From JADKAV01 sp041393775 (GTDB taxonomy: Bacteria; Actinomycetota; Actinomycetes; S36-B12; UBA10799), in contig JAWKJM010000005.1 in the NCBI GenBank assembly GCA_041393775.1, forward strand, positions 62,001 to 126,000: a stretch of DNA of 64,000 nucleotides. Reading direction: 5' to 3'. Positions within the stretch are counted from its first letter, which is position 1. Every line of letters starts with the position of its first letter. A model generated the notes under the pieces. It was not told the DNA's origin, did not search any database, and worked only from the letters and a program-made list of their open reading frames with translations. Shown in pieces: positions 17,739 to 26,404 of this stretch. A program made the position numbers and the translations under genes.

Positions 17739-18650
17739 TTAGGTCCACGACAGTGTTTCGTGCGACCACGTCTTGCCATCGGCATCGCCGGAGAGCGCGG
17801 GGTCGATGAGGCGCTTCGCGAGATCCGCTGCGAGGCCCACGGTGCGGTAGTCGGCGCAGTGAGGGACAGGCTTACTCAGCTTCGCGTAGCCGGCGCCCCA
17901 CGTGGAGGGCACCGCGAAGCTGTAGAACGGCTCCATCTGGCGTCGGCGTGCCTCGGTGACGGTGGCGACTCGCAGCGCGGTGCCGTCGATGTCCTGCGTG
18001 GTCGCGAACACGACAAGGTCGACGAGGTCCTTCTCGCGACTCGACGTCCGTTCGTTGTACTCGATCATGGTCGCGCAGACCTTGTCGGCGATCTGGTCGA
18101 CGACGGGGTAGAGGCGGTACTGGTGGCTGATGAGGCGCGGCAGTTCCAGTGCGTTCGCCGGGCCGGTCGTGGTGACCTCTCCGGTGATCCCGGTGCCGAC
18201 GGCGAGGTCCACCTGCAGAGAGCCCTTGCTGCTGAGCCCGATGAGGATCTCGAACCTGACCTGGTAGCCCTCGGTGTAGGGCTGGGTGTCGTTGTGGATC
18301 GACTCGGTGTGGCTGACGTACTGGAACCGGAAGTGGTCGTCGAGGTCGATCCTCGCCAGGCGGATCAGGTCGTCGAGAGCTTGGGTGAGTGTGAATCCAC
18401 GGCGGCAAAGGTCGATGTCGCGAGTGGCGCGGGTCCAGGGCACTCGGGCGAGCATGCCCGTGCCACCCTTCAGTACCCACTCGGAGTCCTCGGCCTCGGA
18501 GAACACCCGGCTCAGGAAGCGGTTGAAGTACTCCAGTTGGATCCGCTTGTTGACGTCGAGCGACGGATCGGCGGCGGCTGCCCTCTTCGCGGCGTCCTTG
18601 ATCGCGTTCTCGACGCCTCGCGCAGTGGAGTAGGGCTCGGGCTCAGCCAC
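17739..18650 (-). CDS. AbiEii/AbiGii-type nucleotidyltransferase toxin
   Basis: Toxin of a type IV toxin-antitoxin / abortive-infection pair, 303 residues. The nucleotidyltransferase motif EWVLKGGTGMLARV with RATRDIDLCRRG near residues 58-85 is the AbiEii signature, and SREKDLVDLVVF near residue 205 supplies the conserved Lys/Asp motif. Family members modify tRNA or similar targets by NTP transfer. The GTG start overlaps the antitoxin stop region by eight bases (18643-18650), so translation is probably coupled. The C-terminal part (MEPFYSFAVPSTWGAGYAKL) is typical of the longer actinobacterial forms. Confidence 0.9.
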   Translation of the reverse strand: MAEPEPYSTARGVENAIKDAAKRAAAADPSLDVNKRIQLEYFNRFLSRVFSEAEDSEWVLKGGTGMLARVPWTRATRDIDLCRRGFTLTQALDDLIRLARIDLDDHFRFQYVSHTESIHNDTQPYTEGYQVRFEILIGLSSKGSLQVDLAVGTGITGEVTTTGPANALELPRLISHQYRLYPVVDQIADKVCATMIEYNERTSSREKDLVDLVVFATTQDIDGTALRVATVTEARRRQMEPFYSFAVPSTWGAGYAKLSKPVPHCADYRTVGLAADLAKRLIDPALSGDADGKTWSHETLSWT

Positions 18651-19698
18651 GGGTCACCGCCTTCTGCGCCTCACGAATGGCGGCAATCGTCTCCGGCTTG
18701 ACCGCGGTGCTGTCGCTCAGGGCAGCGGCCCATCCCTGGCTGATTTTCTCCATGACGTCGCTGTTGACGAGCTGCGCCGAGATTCGGCGGGCGACTTCGT
18801 CGAGACCTGCGTTCTTGAACAGGTCGGCGCTCACGCGCTCCATGGTTTGGTTGATGTCGGCGAGCTGAGGAGCCATCGAGCTCCGGATTGTTGCGGCAAC
18901 CGACTCCTGGACTGAGCGGACGGTCTGTTGCATCTCGGGAGTCATGACGAGCCGAGCGATGTCCTCCTGGCTGAGGCCATCGACGTAGCTCGCAGCGACC
19001 CGAGAGCCGAGCGACGCGTCGGCGGCGACTCGACGCGCAACCGCCTCCGGGTCAATACCTGCGATCACCATCAGCCGATCCAGCAGGGCGGCGCCATCAC
19101 CCTTCTTGAGTCCGTTGCGGTGGGCGAGGGGAGCGAGGAGTGTCCGGAGCCGCTCGAGGTCGAGGTCCCGCTTGCGAGAGGCGTCGCGCAGTGCGTCGGC
19201 GACGAGGCTGAGGTCGCCCACCTCTTCGATGAGATCGGAGATGGTGCGCTCCATCGTCATGACCGGCAGGCCATCGACGAGCGTGACGTCGCGCGGGTTC
19301 AGAGTGCGCTGGCGGTAGCGGATGGCGCTGCGCTGACTCTGTCGGCGGGCGGGGGAGACAAACTCGTGCCGCAGGGCGCGGAAGTCACCGATGTCGTGGA
19401 GGTCGGCGGCGGACTCTCCTGCCACGACCACGCCGTTGGCGCTGTCCTTGATGCGTACCTCGCCCATCTTCTTCGGTTCGGTGCTGAGCCAGGCTGCTTT
19501 CAGGTCGTCGTGCGGGCCAGCGGGAGCACCGGCGTCCTTGTAGACCCCGTGAGCGAGGCGTTCTAGCTGGCCGTCGGCGGCGAGTCGGGAGAGGTCGAGG
19601 CGTGTGATGCCGTGCACGCTGGCTTGAGCCGACGTCACCATGCCCCACTGGTAGGCGGTGACCTCAGCGAGCACGCGGAGGGCATCCTTCGACTTCAT
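18643..19698 (-). CDS. AbiEi-type antitoxin / autorepressor
   Basis: Antitoxin partner of the downstream AbiEii protein, 351 residues. The N terminus (MKSKDALRVLAEVTAYQWG to RLAADGQLERLAHGVYKD) is the winged-helix AbiEi_4-like domain that in characterised systems binds promoter inverted repeats. The middle (VDGLPVMTMERTISDLIEEV) matches the AbiEi C-terminal domain. A further helical extension of about 150 residues, ending EAIREAQKAVTRG-like, is unusual in length. ATG 19698 is chosen over an upstream frame because a well-formed promoter places its -10 six bases before it. Confidence 0.88.
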   Translation of the reverse strand: MKSKDALRVLAEVTAYQWGMVTSAQASVHGITRLDLSRLAADGQLERLAHGVYKDAGAPAGPHDDLKAAWLSTEPKKMGEVRIKDSANGVVVAGESAADLHDIGDFRALRHEFVSPARRQSQRSAIRYRQRTLNPRDVTLVDGLPVMTMERTISDLIEEVGDLSLVADALRDASRKRDLDLERLRTLLAPLAHRNGLKKGDGAALLDRLMVIAGIDPEAVARRVAADASLGSRVAASYVDGLSQEDIARLVMTPEMQQTVRSVQESVAATIRSSMAPQLADINQTMERVSADLFKNAGLDEVARRISAQLVNSDVMEKISQGWAAALSDSTAVKPETIAAIREAQKAVTRG

Positions 19699-19733
19699 GC
19701 TTGAAGTGTATCCCCAAGTTAGATACATTCCAA
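19699..19733 (-). promoter_or_regulatory. Leaderless promoter and likely autoregulatory operator of abiE
   Basis: Read on the minus strand: TTGGAA (19733-19728), 17-base spacer, TACACT (19710-19705), six bases, then ATG (19698). TGTATC and GATACA form an inverted repeat (19722-19727 and 19707-19712) covering the spacer and -10, the position expected for repression by AbiEi. Confidence 0.6.
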
Positions 19734-20180
19734 GCGAACGGATATGTCGTGACCGAAGGGCTGCGGGCTTGCGTCCGACGTCAAGTGTGCTCGGATCGCT
19801 CCGTCGTGCCAATCCTGGAGGGCTGCTTCTGTCCGTGACCCCAGCCGGTTGCTACAAACCGCGCACGTATTGGCCATCGCCACACCGCCAAACGCCTTCG
19901 GTGGGATGTGCTCCATAGTGGCGGCAGGTGTGTCTTCGCGGAGGCAGATAGGGCAGTAGGGAAACTGACCCGGTTCGATGACGCACACGCCGGTTGCGGT
20001 GCGCGTACCGGCGCCGGTCGGAGACTTGTGGCCATGCGCCTCGATCCGTAGACCACCCTGATGCTCGACCTCGATCTCATGGATCTTAGGCAGCCCGCTC
20101 AACTTGCCTCCCTTCGTGTTGCGACCCTCGACTCGGCGGATCTGGCCGCGATACGGCGGCGAGTCAGGCTGTTCGGTCAC
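19719..20180 (-). CDS. HNH-endonuclease-like protein, apparently truncated at the C terminus
   Basis: A 153-residue product with a zinc/HNH-type core: CPICLREDTPAATMEHIPPK, then CAVCSNRLGSRTEAALQDWH. These pieces resemble HNH nucleases of mobile or defence contexts. By recall, relatives continue for another 100 or more residues after this point. Here the frame stops inside the abiE promoter, which suggests that arrival of the abiE cassette or a deletion removed the 3' part. The GTG start has GACAAT six bases upstream (leaderless layout). Probably not functional. Confidence 0.5.
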   Translation of the reverse strand: MTEQPDSPPYRGQIRRVEGRNTKGGKLSGLPKIHEIEVEHQGGLRIEAHGHKSPTGAGTRTATGVCVIEPGQFPYCPICLREDTPAATMEHIPPKAFGGVAMANTCAVCSNRLGSRTEAALQDWHDGAIRAHLTSDASPQPFGHDISVRLECI

Positions 20181-20339
20181 CTGTCCATTGTCGCTGGAGG
20201 TGTCGACATCAGGGTGACGCCACGCGAGCGCGCCAGCCCCGTCACGCGCCGTCGAGACCAGCTCAGCGGGATCTCCTGCGGTATCACTGCGGTACTTGGG
20301 TCTCGACAGGTTCGACCGCCGAGGGATCGACCAATGGCA

Positions 20340-20380
20340 AAGGGCCCCTGACCTGCGCTTTTGCAGGATCAGGGGCCCTT
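20340..20380 (-). terminator. Strong hairpin terminator downstream of glnA
   Basis: AAGGGCCCCTGA (20340-20351) and TCAGGGGCCCTT (20369-20380) are perfect 12-bp arms. Inside them CCTGC and GCAGG extend the stem around a T-rich loop. It lies 20 bases past the glnA stop, and the minus-strand RNA ends ...CCCTTTG, so it fits intrinsic termination. Its symmetry would also work for plus-strand transcripts. Confidence 0.85.
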
Positions 20381-20399
20381 CCAGGCCTAGGCGGATGGC

Positions 20400-21833
20400 C
20401 TAGATGTCGTAGTACAGCTCGAACTCGTGCGGGTGCGGGCGCAAGCGGATGGGGTCCACCTCGTTGGTCCGCTTGTAGTCGATCCACGTCTCGATGAGGT
20501 CATCTGTGAAGACGTTGCCCTCAGTCAGGAAGTCGTGGTCAGCCTCGAGGGCGTCGAGCACAGCGGGCAGTGTGCCCGGAACCTGCGGGATGTTCGCAGC
20601 CTCGTCCGGCGGCAGTTCGTACAGGTCCTTGTCGACCGGCTCGACCGGCTCGATCTTGTTCTTGATGCCGTCGAGTCCGGCCATGAGCATGGCGGAGAAG
20701 GCCAGGTAGGGGTTGCTCGAGGGGTCCGGCACCCGGAACTCGATGCGCTTGGCCTTCGGGTTGTTGCCCGTGATCGGAATCCGGATGCACGCGGAGCGGT
20801 TGCGCTGCGAGTACACCAGGTTGACCGGGGCCTCGAAGCCGGGAACCAGGCGGTGATAGGAGTTCACCGTCGGGTTGGTGAACGCAAGCACCGCGGGGGC
20901 GTGCTTGAGCAGACCGCCGATGTACCAGCGCGCAGTGTCCGACAGCCCGGCGTAGCCGAGCTCGTCGTAGAACAGCGGCACGCCGTCCTTCCACAGAGAC
21001 TGGTGGCAGTGCATGCCCGAGCCGTTGTCGCCGAAGATCGGCTTCGGCATGAAGGTCACGGACTTGCCGGCGGCCCATCCGACGTTCTTGATGACGTACT
21101 TGAACTTCATGACGTCGTCGGCGGCCTTGGCCAGCGTGTCGAAGCGGTAGTTGATTTCCGCCTGACCGGCGGTGCCGACCTCGTGGTGGGCGCGTTCCAC
21201 TTCCAGACCCACCTCGGCGAGCGTGAGCGTCATCTGGTCGCGCAGGTCCGCGTAGTGGTCGACCGGCGGAACCGGGAAGTAGCCGCCCTTGTACGGGGTC
21301 TTGTATCCGCGGTTGGGACTGCCGTCGGGCTCGTTCTCCCGACCTGAGTTCCACTTGCCCTCGATCGAGTCGATGAAGTAGTAGCCCGCGTTCTGCTTGG
21401 TCTCGAAGCGCACCGCGTCGAAGATGTAGAACTCGGCCTCGGGGGCGAAGTACGCAGTGTCGGCGATGCCGGTCGACCTCATGTACGCCTCCGCCTTGGC
21501 GGCGATGTTGCGGGGGTCGCGGCTGTACAGCTCGTCTGTGAACGGGTCGCGGATGGACATGTTGATGATCAGGGTCTTCTCAGCCCGGAACGGGTCGAGG
21601 AAGGCGCTGGCAAGATCGGGGGTGAGCTTCATGTCCGACTCGTGGATCGCCTGGAAACCGCGGATCGACGAACCGTCGAACATCTGACCGTTGGCGAAGA
21701 AGTCCTCGTCGACGCCGTCGGCGGGGACATTGAAGTGCTGCATGACGCCCGGAAGGTCGCAGAAGCGGACATCGATGAACTTGACGTCCTCCTCCCGGAT
21801 GTAGCGCATTACCTCGTCAGGATTGGTGAACAT
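20400..21833 (-). CDS. glnA: Glutamine synthetase type I
   Basis: Makes glutamine from glutamate, ammonia and ATP; dodecameric cytosolic enzyme. The 477-residue length fits GSI-beta. Visible motifs: DGSSIRGFQ near residue 50 (Asp-50 loop), a metal-binding EAEFYIFD region, the ATP/ammonia region ending GSGMHCHQSLWKDG, the NRSACIRIP arginine motif, and near residue 400 KDLYELPPDE with the tyrosine that GlnE adenylylates. The ATG at 21833 is preceded by a GGGAG ribosome site; the longer open frame upstream is not needed. A doubled GlnR-type site lies about 95-130 bases upstream. The neighbouring order differs from relatives in that the RDD gene is 15 kb away. Confidence 0.97.
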   Translation of the reverse strand: MFTNPDEVMRYIREEDVKFIDVRFCDLPGVMQHFNVPADGVDEDFFANGQMFDGSSIRGFQAIHESDMKLTPDLASAFLDPFRAEKTLIINMSIRDPFTDELYSRDPRNIAAKAEAYMRSTGIADTAYFAPEAEFYIFDAVRFETKQNAGYYFIDSIEGKWNSGRENEPDGSPNRGYKTPYKGGYFPVPPVDHYADLRDQMTLTLAEVGLEVERAHHEVGTAGQAEINYRFDTLAKAADDVMKFKYVIKNVGWAAGKSVTFMPKPIFGDNGSGMHCHQSLWKDGVPLFYDELGYAGLSDTARWYIGGLLKHAPAVLAFTNPTVNSYHRLVPGFEAPVNLVYSQRNRSACIRIPITGNNPKAKRIEFRVPDPSSNPYLAFSAMLMAGLDGIKNKIEPVEPVDKDLYELPPDEAANIPQVPGTLPAVLDALEADHDFLTEGNVFTDDLIETWIDYKRTNEVDPIRLRPHPHEFELYYDI

Positions 21834-21925
21834 CGGACTCCCTAGTAGTCGGTTGGCGGGGCGGCCCCCGCCTGGTTGGTGCGCTCGCCGATGGCTTGCG
21901 TCTGCCCCGACCATACGAGCCGCGC

Positions 21926-21963
21926 GTTTCTCTGCCGTCACCCGGTTGTTTCGTGTATGTAAC
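21926..21963 (-). promoter_or_regulatory. Doubled GlnR binding site upstream of glnA
   Basis: On the minus strand the sequence reads GTTAC-N6-GAAAC-N6-GTGAC-N6-GAAAC without a mismatch to the gTnAc-n6-GaAAc rule known for actinobacterial GlnR. It ends about 93 bases before the glnA ATG. A TATGGT element (about 21915-21910) downstream could be the -10. By analogy with Streptomyces this would activate or tune glnA under nitrogen limitation. Confidence 0.8.
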
Positions 21964-21980
21964 GCGGACGGGGTCCGGGG

Positions 21981-22232
21981 GTGCGTCAGTCCGCAAAATG
22001 ATCGAAGCGTTTGGTGTCCAACACGCCGTCTACGCGGGGTTGCTGCGGCGTGTCGGCGAAGTCATTTTGCATTCTCCGCCGCACTGCCTTCAGCAGACCG
22101 TCCGCCCGCGGCGCGGGTGCCTGCCAGCGTGTGCGTCAGTCTGCAAAGCGATCGAGACGTCAGGTATCCAACACGCCGTCTACGCGGGGTTGCTGCGGCG
22201 TGTCCGCGAAGTCATTTTGCATTCTGCGCCGC
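21981..22232. repeat. Family C: two direct copies of a double-hairpin repeat
   Basis: Copies at 21981-22083 and 22131-22232 (offset 150) share GTGCGTCAGT at the left, a common ACACGCCGTCTACGCGGGGT core, and GAAGTCATTTTGCATTCT at the right. In the first copy GCAAAATGA (21993-22001) pairs with TCATTTTGC (22062-22070), and ACACGCCG (22021-22028) pairs with CGGCGTGT (22046-22053), giving a nested hairpin. The second copy keeps the inner stem but has changes in the outer left arm. They fill the space between the glnA promoter and the end of the convergent-side aminotransferase gene. Confidence 0.8.
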
Positions 22233-22234
22233 GC

Positions 22235-23584
22235 TCACCCCTCGTAGTACTTGTCGATCTCGCCGAGGGCCTCGTCCACGATCGCCAGTCCCGCGGTGAG
22301 GTCGGCCTCCGATATGTTGCACGGCGGGACGATGTGCATCCGGTTGAAGTTGGTGAACGGGATCAGCCCCCGCGATACGCAGGCCTTGGCGAGCAGGCCC
22401 ATCGCTTCGCTCGTGCCTCCGTAGGGGGCCAGTGGCTTTCGCGTAGCGCGGTCGGTGACCAGGTCCAGGGCCCAAAACACCCCGAGTCCGCGGACCTCGC
22501 CGATCACCGGGTGTTTCTCGGCGAGCTCTCGCAGGCCTGGGCCGATCATGGTCTCGCCGATCTTCTTGGCATGCTCGACGATGCCCTCTTCGCGCATGGC
22601 CTCGATCGAGGCCAACGACGAGGCGCACGCCAGCGGATGCCCGCTGTAGGTCAACCCCCCGGGGAAGACCCGCTCGTCGAAGGTCGCGGCGATCTCGTCG
22701 CTGATGATCACTCCGCCCAGTGGCACGTAACCCGAGTTGGAGCCCTTGGCGAAAATGATCAGATCCGGGTTGACGCCCCAGTTGTCGACGGCCAGCCAGG
22801 CCCCGGTCCGGCCGAAGCCGGCCATCACCTCGTCGGCGATGTAGACGATGCCGTACTTGTCGCAAAGTGCTCGCACGCCCTCGAGGTAGCCTGGCGGCGG
22901 CACAAGCACCCCGGCCGTCCCCACGACGGTTTCGATGAGCACCGCAGCGACCGTGTCAGGGCCTTCGAAGGTTATGACCTCTTCGAGGTGGGCGAGTGCC
23001 CGCTCGGTCTCCTGCTGTTCGTCGGTCGACCAGAATGACGACCGGTACAGATACGGCCCGAAGAAGTGGACGTGGCCGTAGGCGAATTCATTAGGCCAGC
23101 GCCGAGGGTCACCGGTGGCACTGATCGCCGCTCCGGTGTTGCCGTGGTAGCTGCGGTAGAAACTCAGGACCTTGTGCCTGCCGGAGTGCAGGCGCGCCAT
23201 CCGGATGGCGTTCTCTGCGGCGTCGGCCCCCCCGTTGGTGAAGAACACCTTGTTGTGACCCGGCGGGGCCACCTCGCTGATCGCCTTCGCGGTCCTCCCT
23301 CGCACCAAGGACGCGTGTTGCGGCGCCAGAGTGGCCTGCACCCGCGCCTGCTCCTGGATGGCCTGCACCACCTTCGGGTGCTGGTGACCGATGTTGAGGT
23401 TGACCAACTGGCTGGAGAAATCGAGGTACGAGTTCCCCTCGAAGTCCCACAGCCGGCTCCCGGAGCCGGATTCGAACACCAGAGGTTTCAGTGCTCCCTG
23501 TGCGCTCCATGAGTGGAAGACGTGCGCACGGTCGAGATCGAAAGCCTCCGCATTGCTGGTCACAACGGAATCGGAATCAGCCAT
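22235..23584 (-). CDS. Class III aminotransferase (polyamine / omega-amino acid type)
   Basis: PLP-dependent transaminase of 449 residues. Fold-type I landmarks are visible: NLNIGHQHPKVVQAI near residue 60, FFTNGGADAAENAIRMAR (cofactor phosphate site), SYHGNTGAA, IADEVMAGFGRTG (Asp contacting the PLP nitrogen) and IIFAKGSNSGY (Schiff-base Lys). ATG 23584 has TACTCT seven bases upstream, which fits a leaderless start. It diverges from the FAD oxidase at 23674. Beside a putrescine uptake and oxidation operon, a putrescine, GABA or beta-alanine aminotransferase role is likely, but the substrate cannot be fixed from sequence. Taurine or other omega-amines remain possible. Confidence 0.88.
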   Translation of the reverse strand: MADSDSVVTSNAEAFDLDRAHVFHSWSAQGALKPLVFESGSGSRLWDFEGNSYLDFSSQLVNLNIGHQHPKVVQAIQEQARVQATLAPQHASLVRGRTAKAISEVAPPGHNKVFFTNGGADAAENAIRMARLHSGRHKVLSFYRSYHGNTGAAISATGDPRRWPNEFAYGHVHFFGPYLYRSSFWSTDEQQETERALAHLEEVITFEGPDTVAAVLIETVVGTAGVLVPPPGYLEGVRALCDKYGIVYIADEVMAGFGRTGAWLAVDNWGVNPDLIIFAKGSNSGYVPLGGVIISDEIAATFDERVFPGGLTYSGHPLACASSLASIEAMREEGIVEHAKKIGETMIGPGLRELAEKHPVIGEVRGLGVFWALDLVTDRATRKPLAPYGGTSEAMGLLAKACVSRGLIPFTNFNRMHIVPPCNISEADLTAGLAIVDEALGEIDKYYEG

Positions 23585-23673
23585 GGATCCAAGAGTACGG
23601 TTTGCTGCGATGGAACGTCGGATCTGCTGCGGAAACAGCACGATCTGGCGCATCCCTGAAGTACAGTCTGGCC

Positions 23674-24939
23674 ATGTCCGCACTGCTAGGCGCCTCCTAC
23701 CGTGAGGTCTGCATGTGGCAGGAGCAGGTCCCTCGTGAGCCCGGTCCGGTCCAGCCGCTGCCGGACCGGACCGACGTTGTCGTGGTCGGGGCCGGTTACT
23801 GCGGACTCAGCGCCGCGTGTTCGGCCGCCAAAGCAGGGGCTTCTGTCGTGGTGCTGGACAAGGAGCCGCTCGGTTGGGGGGCGTCGAGCCGGAATGGCGG
23901 GATGGTCATCCCGGAACTCAAGGCCGGTCCCGAGAAGTTGGCCAAGAAGGTGGGTGCCCTGGCGCGCCGCCTCTATGCCGAAGTGGAGGAGGCGTTCGGC
24001 CACACCGAGTCCCTGGCTGCGGAGATCGCGTGCGACTACCAGCGAAGCGGCCAGTTGTTTCTGGCGCACAGTGCCCGCCACACCGCGTACTTGCGTGACT
24101 TGGCCGCCGAACTGCTGCGGGCCGGCCAGCCGGTCCAGTTCCTCGACCGGGCAGAGGTTCGCGCTGCAATAGGCAGCGACGCGTTCGACTCAGCAATCCA
24201 CTACGAACGGGTGGGAGGGCTGCATCCGGCGAAGTACCATGCCGGCCTCGCCGAGCGGGCAACGGGCGCAGGCGCGGTCATTCACGACCGGACCGGCGCC
24301 ACGGGCATCGAGAACGATGCCGGCAGCTTCGTGGTACGGACCACCCGGGGCGCCATCCTGGCGGGCCAAGTCGTGATCTGCACCAACGCCTATATGGATG
24401 CCGCGGTTCCTGCTCTGGCCGAGCGGATACTGCCCATCAACTCGTACATCATCGCCACGGAACCGCTCAGCGAGGAGCAACGGGCGATCATCGGGCCACA
24501 GATGATGGTCGACACGAAGAACCTCTTGTTCTACTGGAGGTTAACACCTGACGGCCGGATGGCGTTCGGAGGGCGCAACCGGCTGGATCCGGTGGACGTG
24601 CCCGTCGCGCGCGACTTCTTGTACGACAACATGGTCAGGATCCACCCGCAACTTCATGGGGTGGCGGTCGACTTCGCGTGGACCGGCTTCGTCGCGATGA
24701 CCCTGGATCGGCTTCCGCATGTCGGCACCGTCAACGGTGCCTGGTACGCGACCGGCTGCAACGGGACCGGGGTCAGCCTCAACGGCTGGCTCGGCCATCG
24801 GCTGGGCTTGGTCGTCACAGGGCAATGTGAGGCCCCGGCGTTCGCAGAGTTGCGGCATCGCAGCATCCCGTTCAAGCCCTTGTCCTCGAGCTACCTCCCT
24901 TTGGTGGGCAGGTACTTCGCTGTGCTGGACCGAAGGTGA
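23674..24939 (+). CDS. FAD-dependent amine oxidase (DAO/PuuB-like)
   Basis: Flavoprotein oxidase of 421 residues. The dinucleotide motif VVVVGAGYCGLSAACSAAKA with the SSRNGGM segment near residues 30-75 and the C-terminal ATGCNGTGVSLNGWLGHRLG match the DAO family that includes gamma-glutamylputrescine oxidase. It would oxidatively deaminate an amine to an aldehyde with H2O2. ATG 23674 has TACAGT six bases before it (leaderless layout). The next gene starts nine bases after its stop, so the two form an operon. No glutamate-putrescine ligase (PuuA) is recognisable in the window, so the actual substrate may be free or acetylated polyamine. Confidence 0.86.
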   Translation: MSALLGASYREVCMWQEQVPREPGPVQPLPDRTDVVVVGAGYCGLSAACSAAKAGASVVVLDKEPLGWGASSRNGGMVIPELKAGPEKLAKKVGALARRLYAEVEEAFGHTESLAAEIACDYQRSGQLFLAHSARHTAYLRDLAAELLRAGQPVQFLDRAEVRAAIGSDAFDSAIHYERVGGLHPAKYHAGLAERATGAGAVIHDRTGATGIENDAGSFVVRTTRGAILAGQVVICTNAYMDAAVPALAERILPINSYIIATEPLSEEQRAIIGPQMMVDTKNLLFYWRLTPDGRMAFGGRNRLDPVDVPVARDFLYDNMVRIHPQLHGVAVDFAWTGFVAMTLDRLPHVGTVNGAWYATGCNGTGVSLNGWLGHRLGLVVTGQCEAPAFAELRHRSIPFKPLSSSYLPLVGRYFAVLDRR

Positions 24940-24948
24940 GGCAGAGAG

Positions 24949-26304
24949 ATGTCGATCGACCGCAGCAGGATCCCGGGACTACTCGAGACCGAACGCAGTA
25001 CGCACCGGGACCGGACACAGGGCTCGCGGGCAGCCTTCGACGCCGCTGACCACCTGTTCGGCAGGGTGCCCATGACCTGGATGAACAAGTGGTCGGGCGG
25101 CTACCCGTTGTACTTGGCCACGGCTCACGGAAACCGGGTCACGGATGTAGACGGCCACGAGTACGTCGACTTCGCGCTCGGCGACACCGGATCGATGGCC
25201 GGACACTCACCGGCGGCGACTGTGGCGGCGGTCACCGAACGAATCGGCGTGCTCGGTGGGATCACCACGATGATGCCCAGCGCCGACGCGGAATGGGTGG
25301 CCGCCGACCTCACCCGCCGCTTCGGCATGCCGTTGTGGTCGTTCAGTTTGACCGCCACCGATGCCAACCGGTGGGCGTTACGGATCGCGCGCATGGTCAC
25401 CGGCCGGCCGAAGGTCATGGCCTTCTCCTACTGCTACCACGGGTCGGTGGACGAGACCTTCGTGATCGCCGGGCCTGATGGCACAACGGCCGCCCGGCAG
25501 GGCAATGTCGGTCCGGCAGTTCCGGTCGCTGACACCACCCGGGCGGCCGAGTTCAACGATCTCGCCAGCGTCGAGGCTGGTCTTGCGTACGGCGACGTGG
25601 CGGTTCTGATCATGGAACCCGCTCTCACGAACATCGGGATCGTCCTGCCCGAGCCGGGTTTCCTGGAAGGGGTTCGTGAGCTCTGTACCAAGTACGGCAC
25701 TTTGCTGCTGATCGACGAGACCCACACGATCTCGGCGGGACCCGGTGGGTGCACCGCGGCGTGGGGACTGCAGCCGGACATGTTCGTGATCGGAAAGAGC
25801 ATCGGCGGTGGGATCCCCAGCGGGGCCTACGGGGTCAGCAACGCCGTGGCCGGTGCCGTCGCCGAGCATCCTGATGCCGACCTCGTCGATGTCGGGGGAG
25901 TGGGTGGCACTCTGGCTGGCAACGTGCTGTCCACCGCTGCCATGCGCGCCACCTTGGGTGAAGTCCTCACAGAGGCCAACTTCGAGCACATGATCGCCCT
26001 CGCGACCCGGTTCCGGGAAGGGGTGCAGTCGGTGTTGGCGAGGCACGACGTGGCGTGGTCGATCGAGCAACTTGGAGCCCGGGCGGAATACCGCTTCTGC
26101 TCGCCGGCCCCGCGCACCGGGTCACAGTCGGCGGCCGCCCACGACGACGACCTCGAGGAGTATCTGCACCTGTACCTGTCCAACCGGGGGGTGCTGATCA
26201 CGCCGTTCCACAACATGGCCTTGATGTGCCCGAACACGAGCACGGCCGACGTGGACCTGCACACCGAGTTGTTCGGCGACGCGGTGGCGCAGTTGGTGGG
26301 CTGA
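24949..26304 (+). CDS. Class III aminotransferase related to glutamate-1-semialdehyde aminomutase
   Basis: PLP enzyme of 451 residues resembling HemL-type aminotransferases. Features: DFALGDTGSMAGHSPAATV (substrate loop), FSLTATDANRWALRIAR (phosphate site), YCYHGSVDETF, LLIDETHTISAGPGG (Asp to the PLP ring) and FVIGKSIGGGIPSGAYG (Schiff-base Lys). It follows the FAD oxidase by nine bases, with a purine-rich GGCAGAGAG ribosome site. It is unlikely to be the haem-pathway enzyme, because it lacks hem neighbours and its substrate-loop sequence differs. Amination of an aldehyde from polyamine breakdown is a reasonable guess. Confidence 0.85.
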   Translation: MSIDRSRIPGLLETERSTHRDRTQGSRAAFDAADHLFGRVPMTWMNKWSGGYPLYLATAHGNRVTDVDGHEYVDFALGDTGSMAGHSPAATVAAVTERIGVLGGITTMMPSADAEWVAADLTRRFGMPLWSFSLTATDANRWALRIARMVTGRPKVMAFSYCYHGSVDETFVIAGPDGTTAARQGNVGPAVPVADTTRAAEFNDLASVEAGLAYGDVAVLIMEPALTNIGIVLPEPGFLEGVRELCTKYGTLLLIDETHTISAGPGGCTAAWGLQPDMFVIGKSIGGGIPSGAYGVSNAVAGAVAEHPDADLVDVGGVGGTLAGNVLSTAAMRATLGEVLTEANFEHMIALATRFREGVQSVLARHDVAWSIEQLGARAEYRFCSPAPRTGSQSAAAHDDDLEEYLHLYLSNRGVLITPFHNMALMCPNTSTADVDLHTELFGDAVAQLVG

Positions 26305-26404
26305 GCCGGCGTGGGACGTGCCGCCGCAGATCCTGCACGGGTGCCGACCGGCCTCAGTTCGGCCCGCCGGTTCGCGTTAGGTCTTCAGGTTCGCGTTGGT
26401 CATC

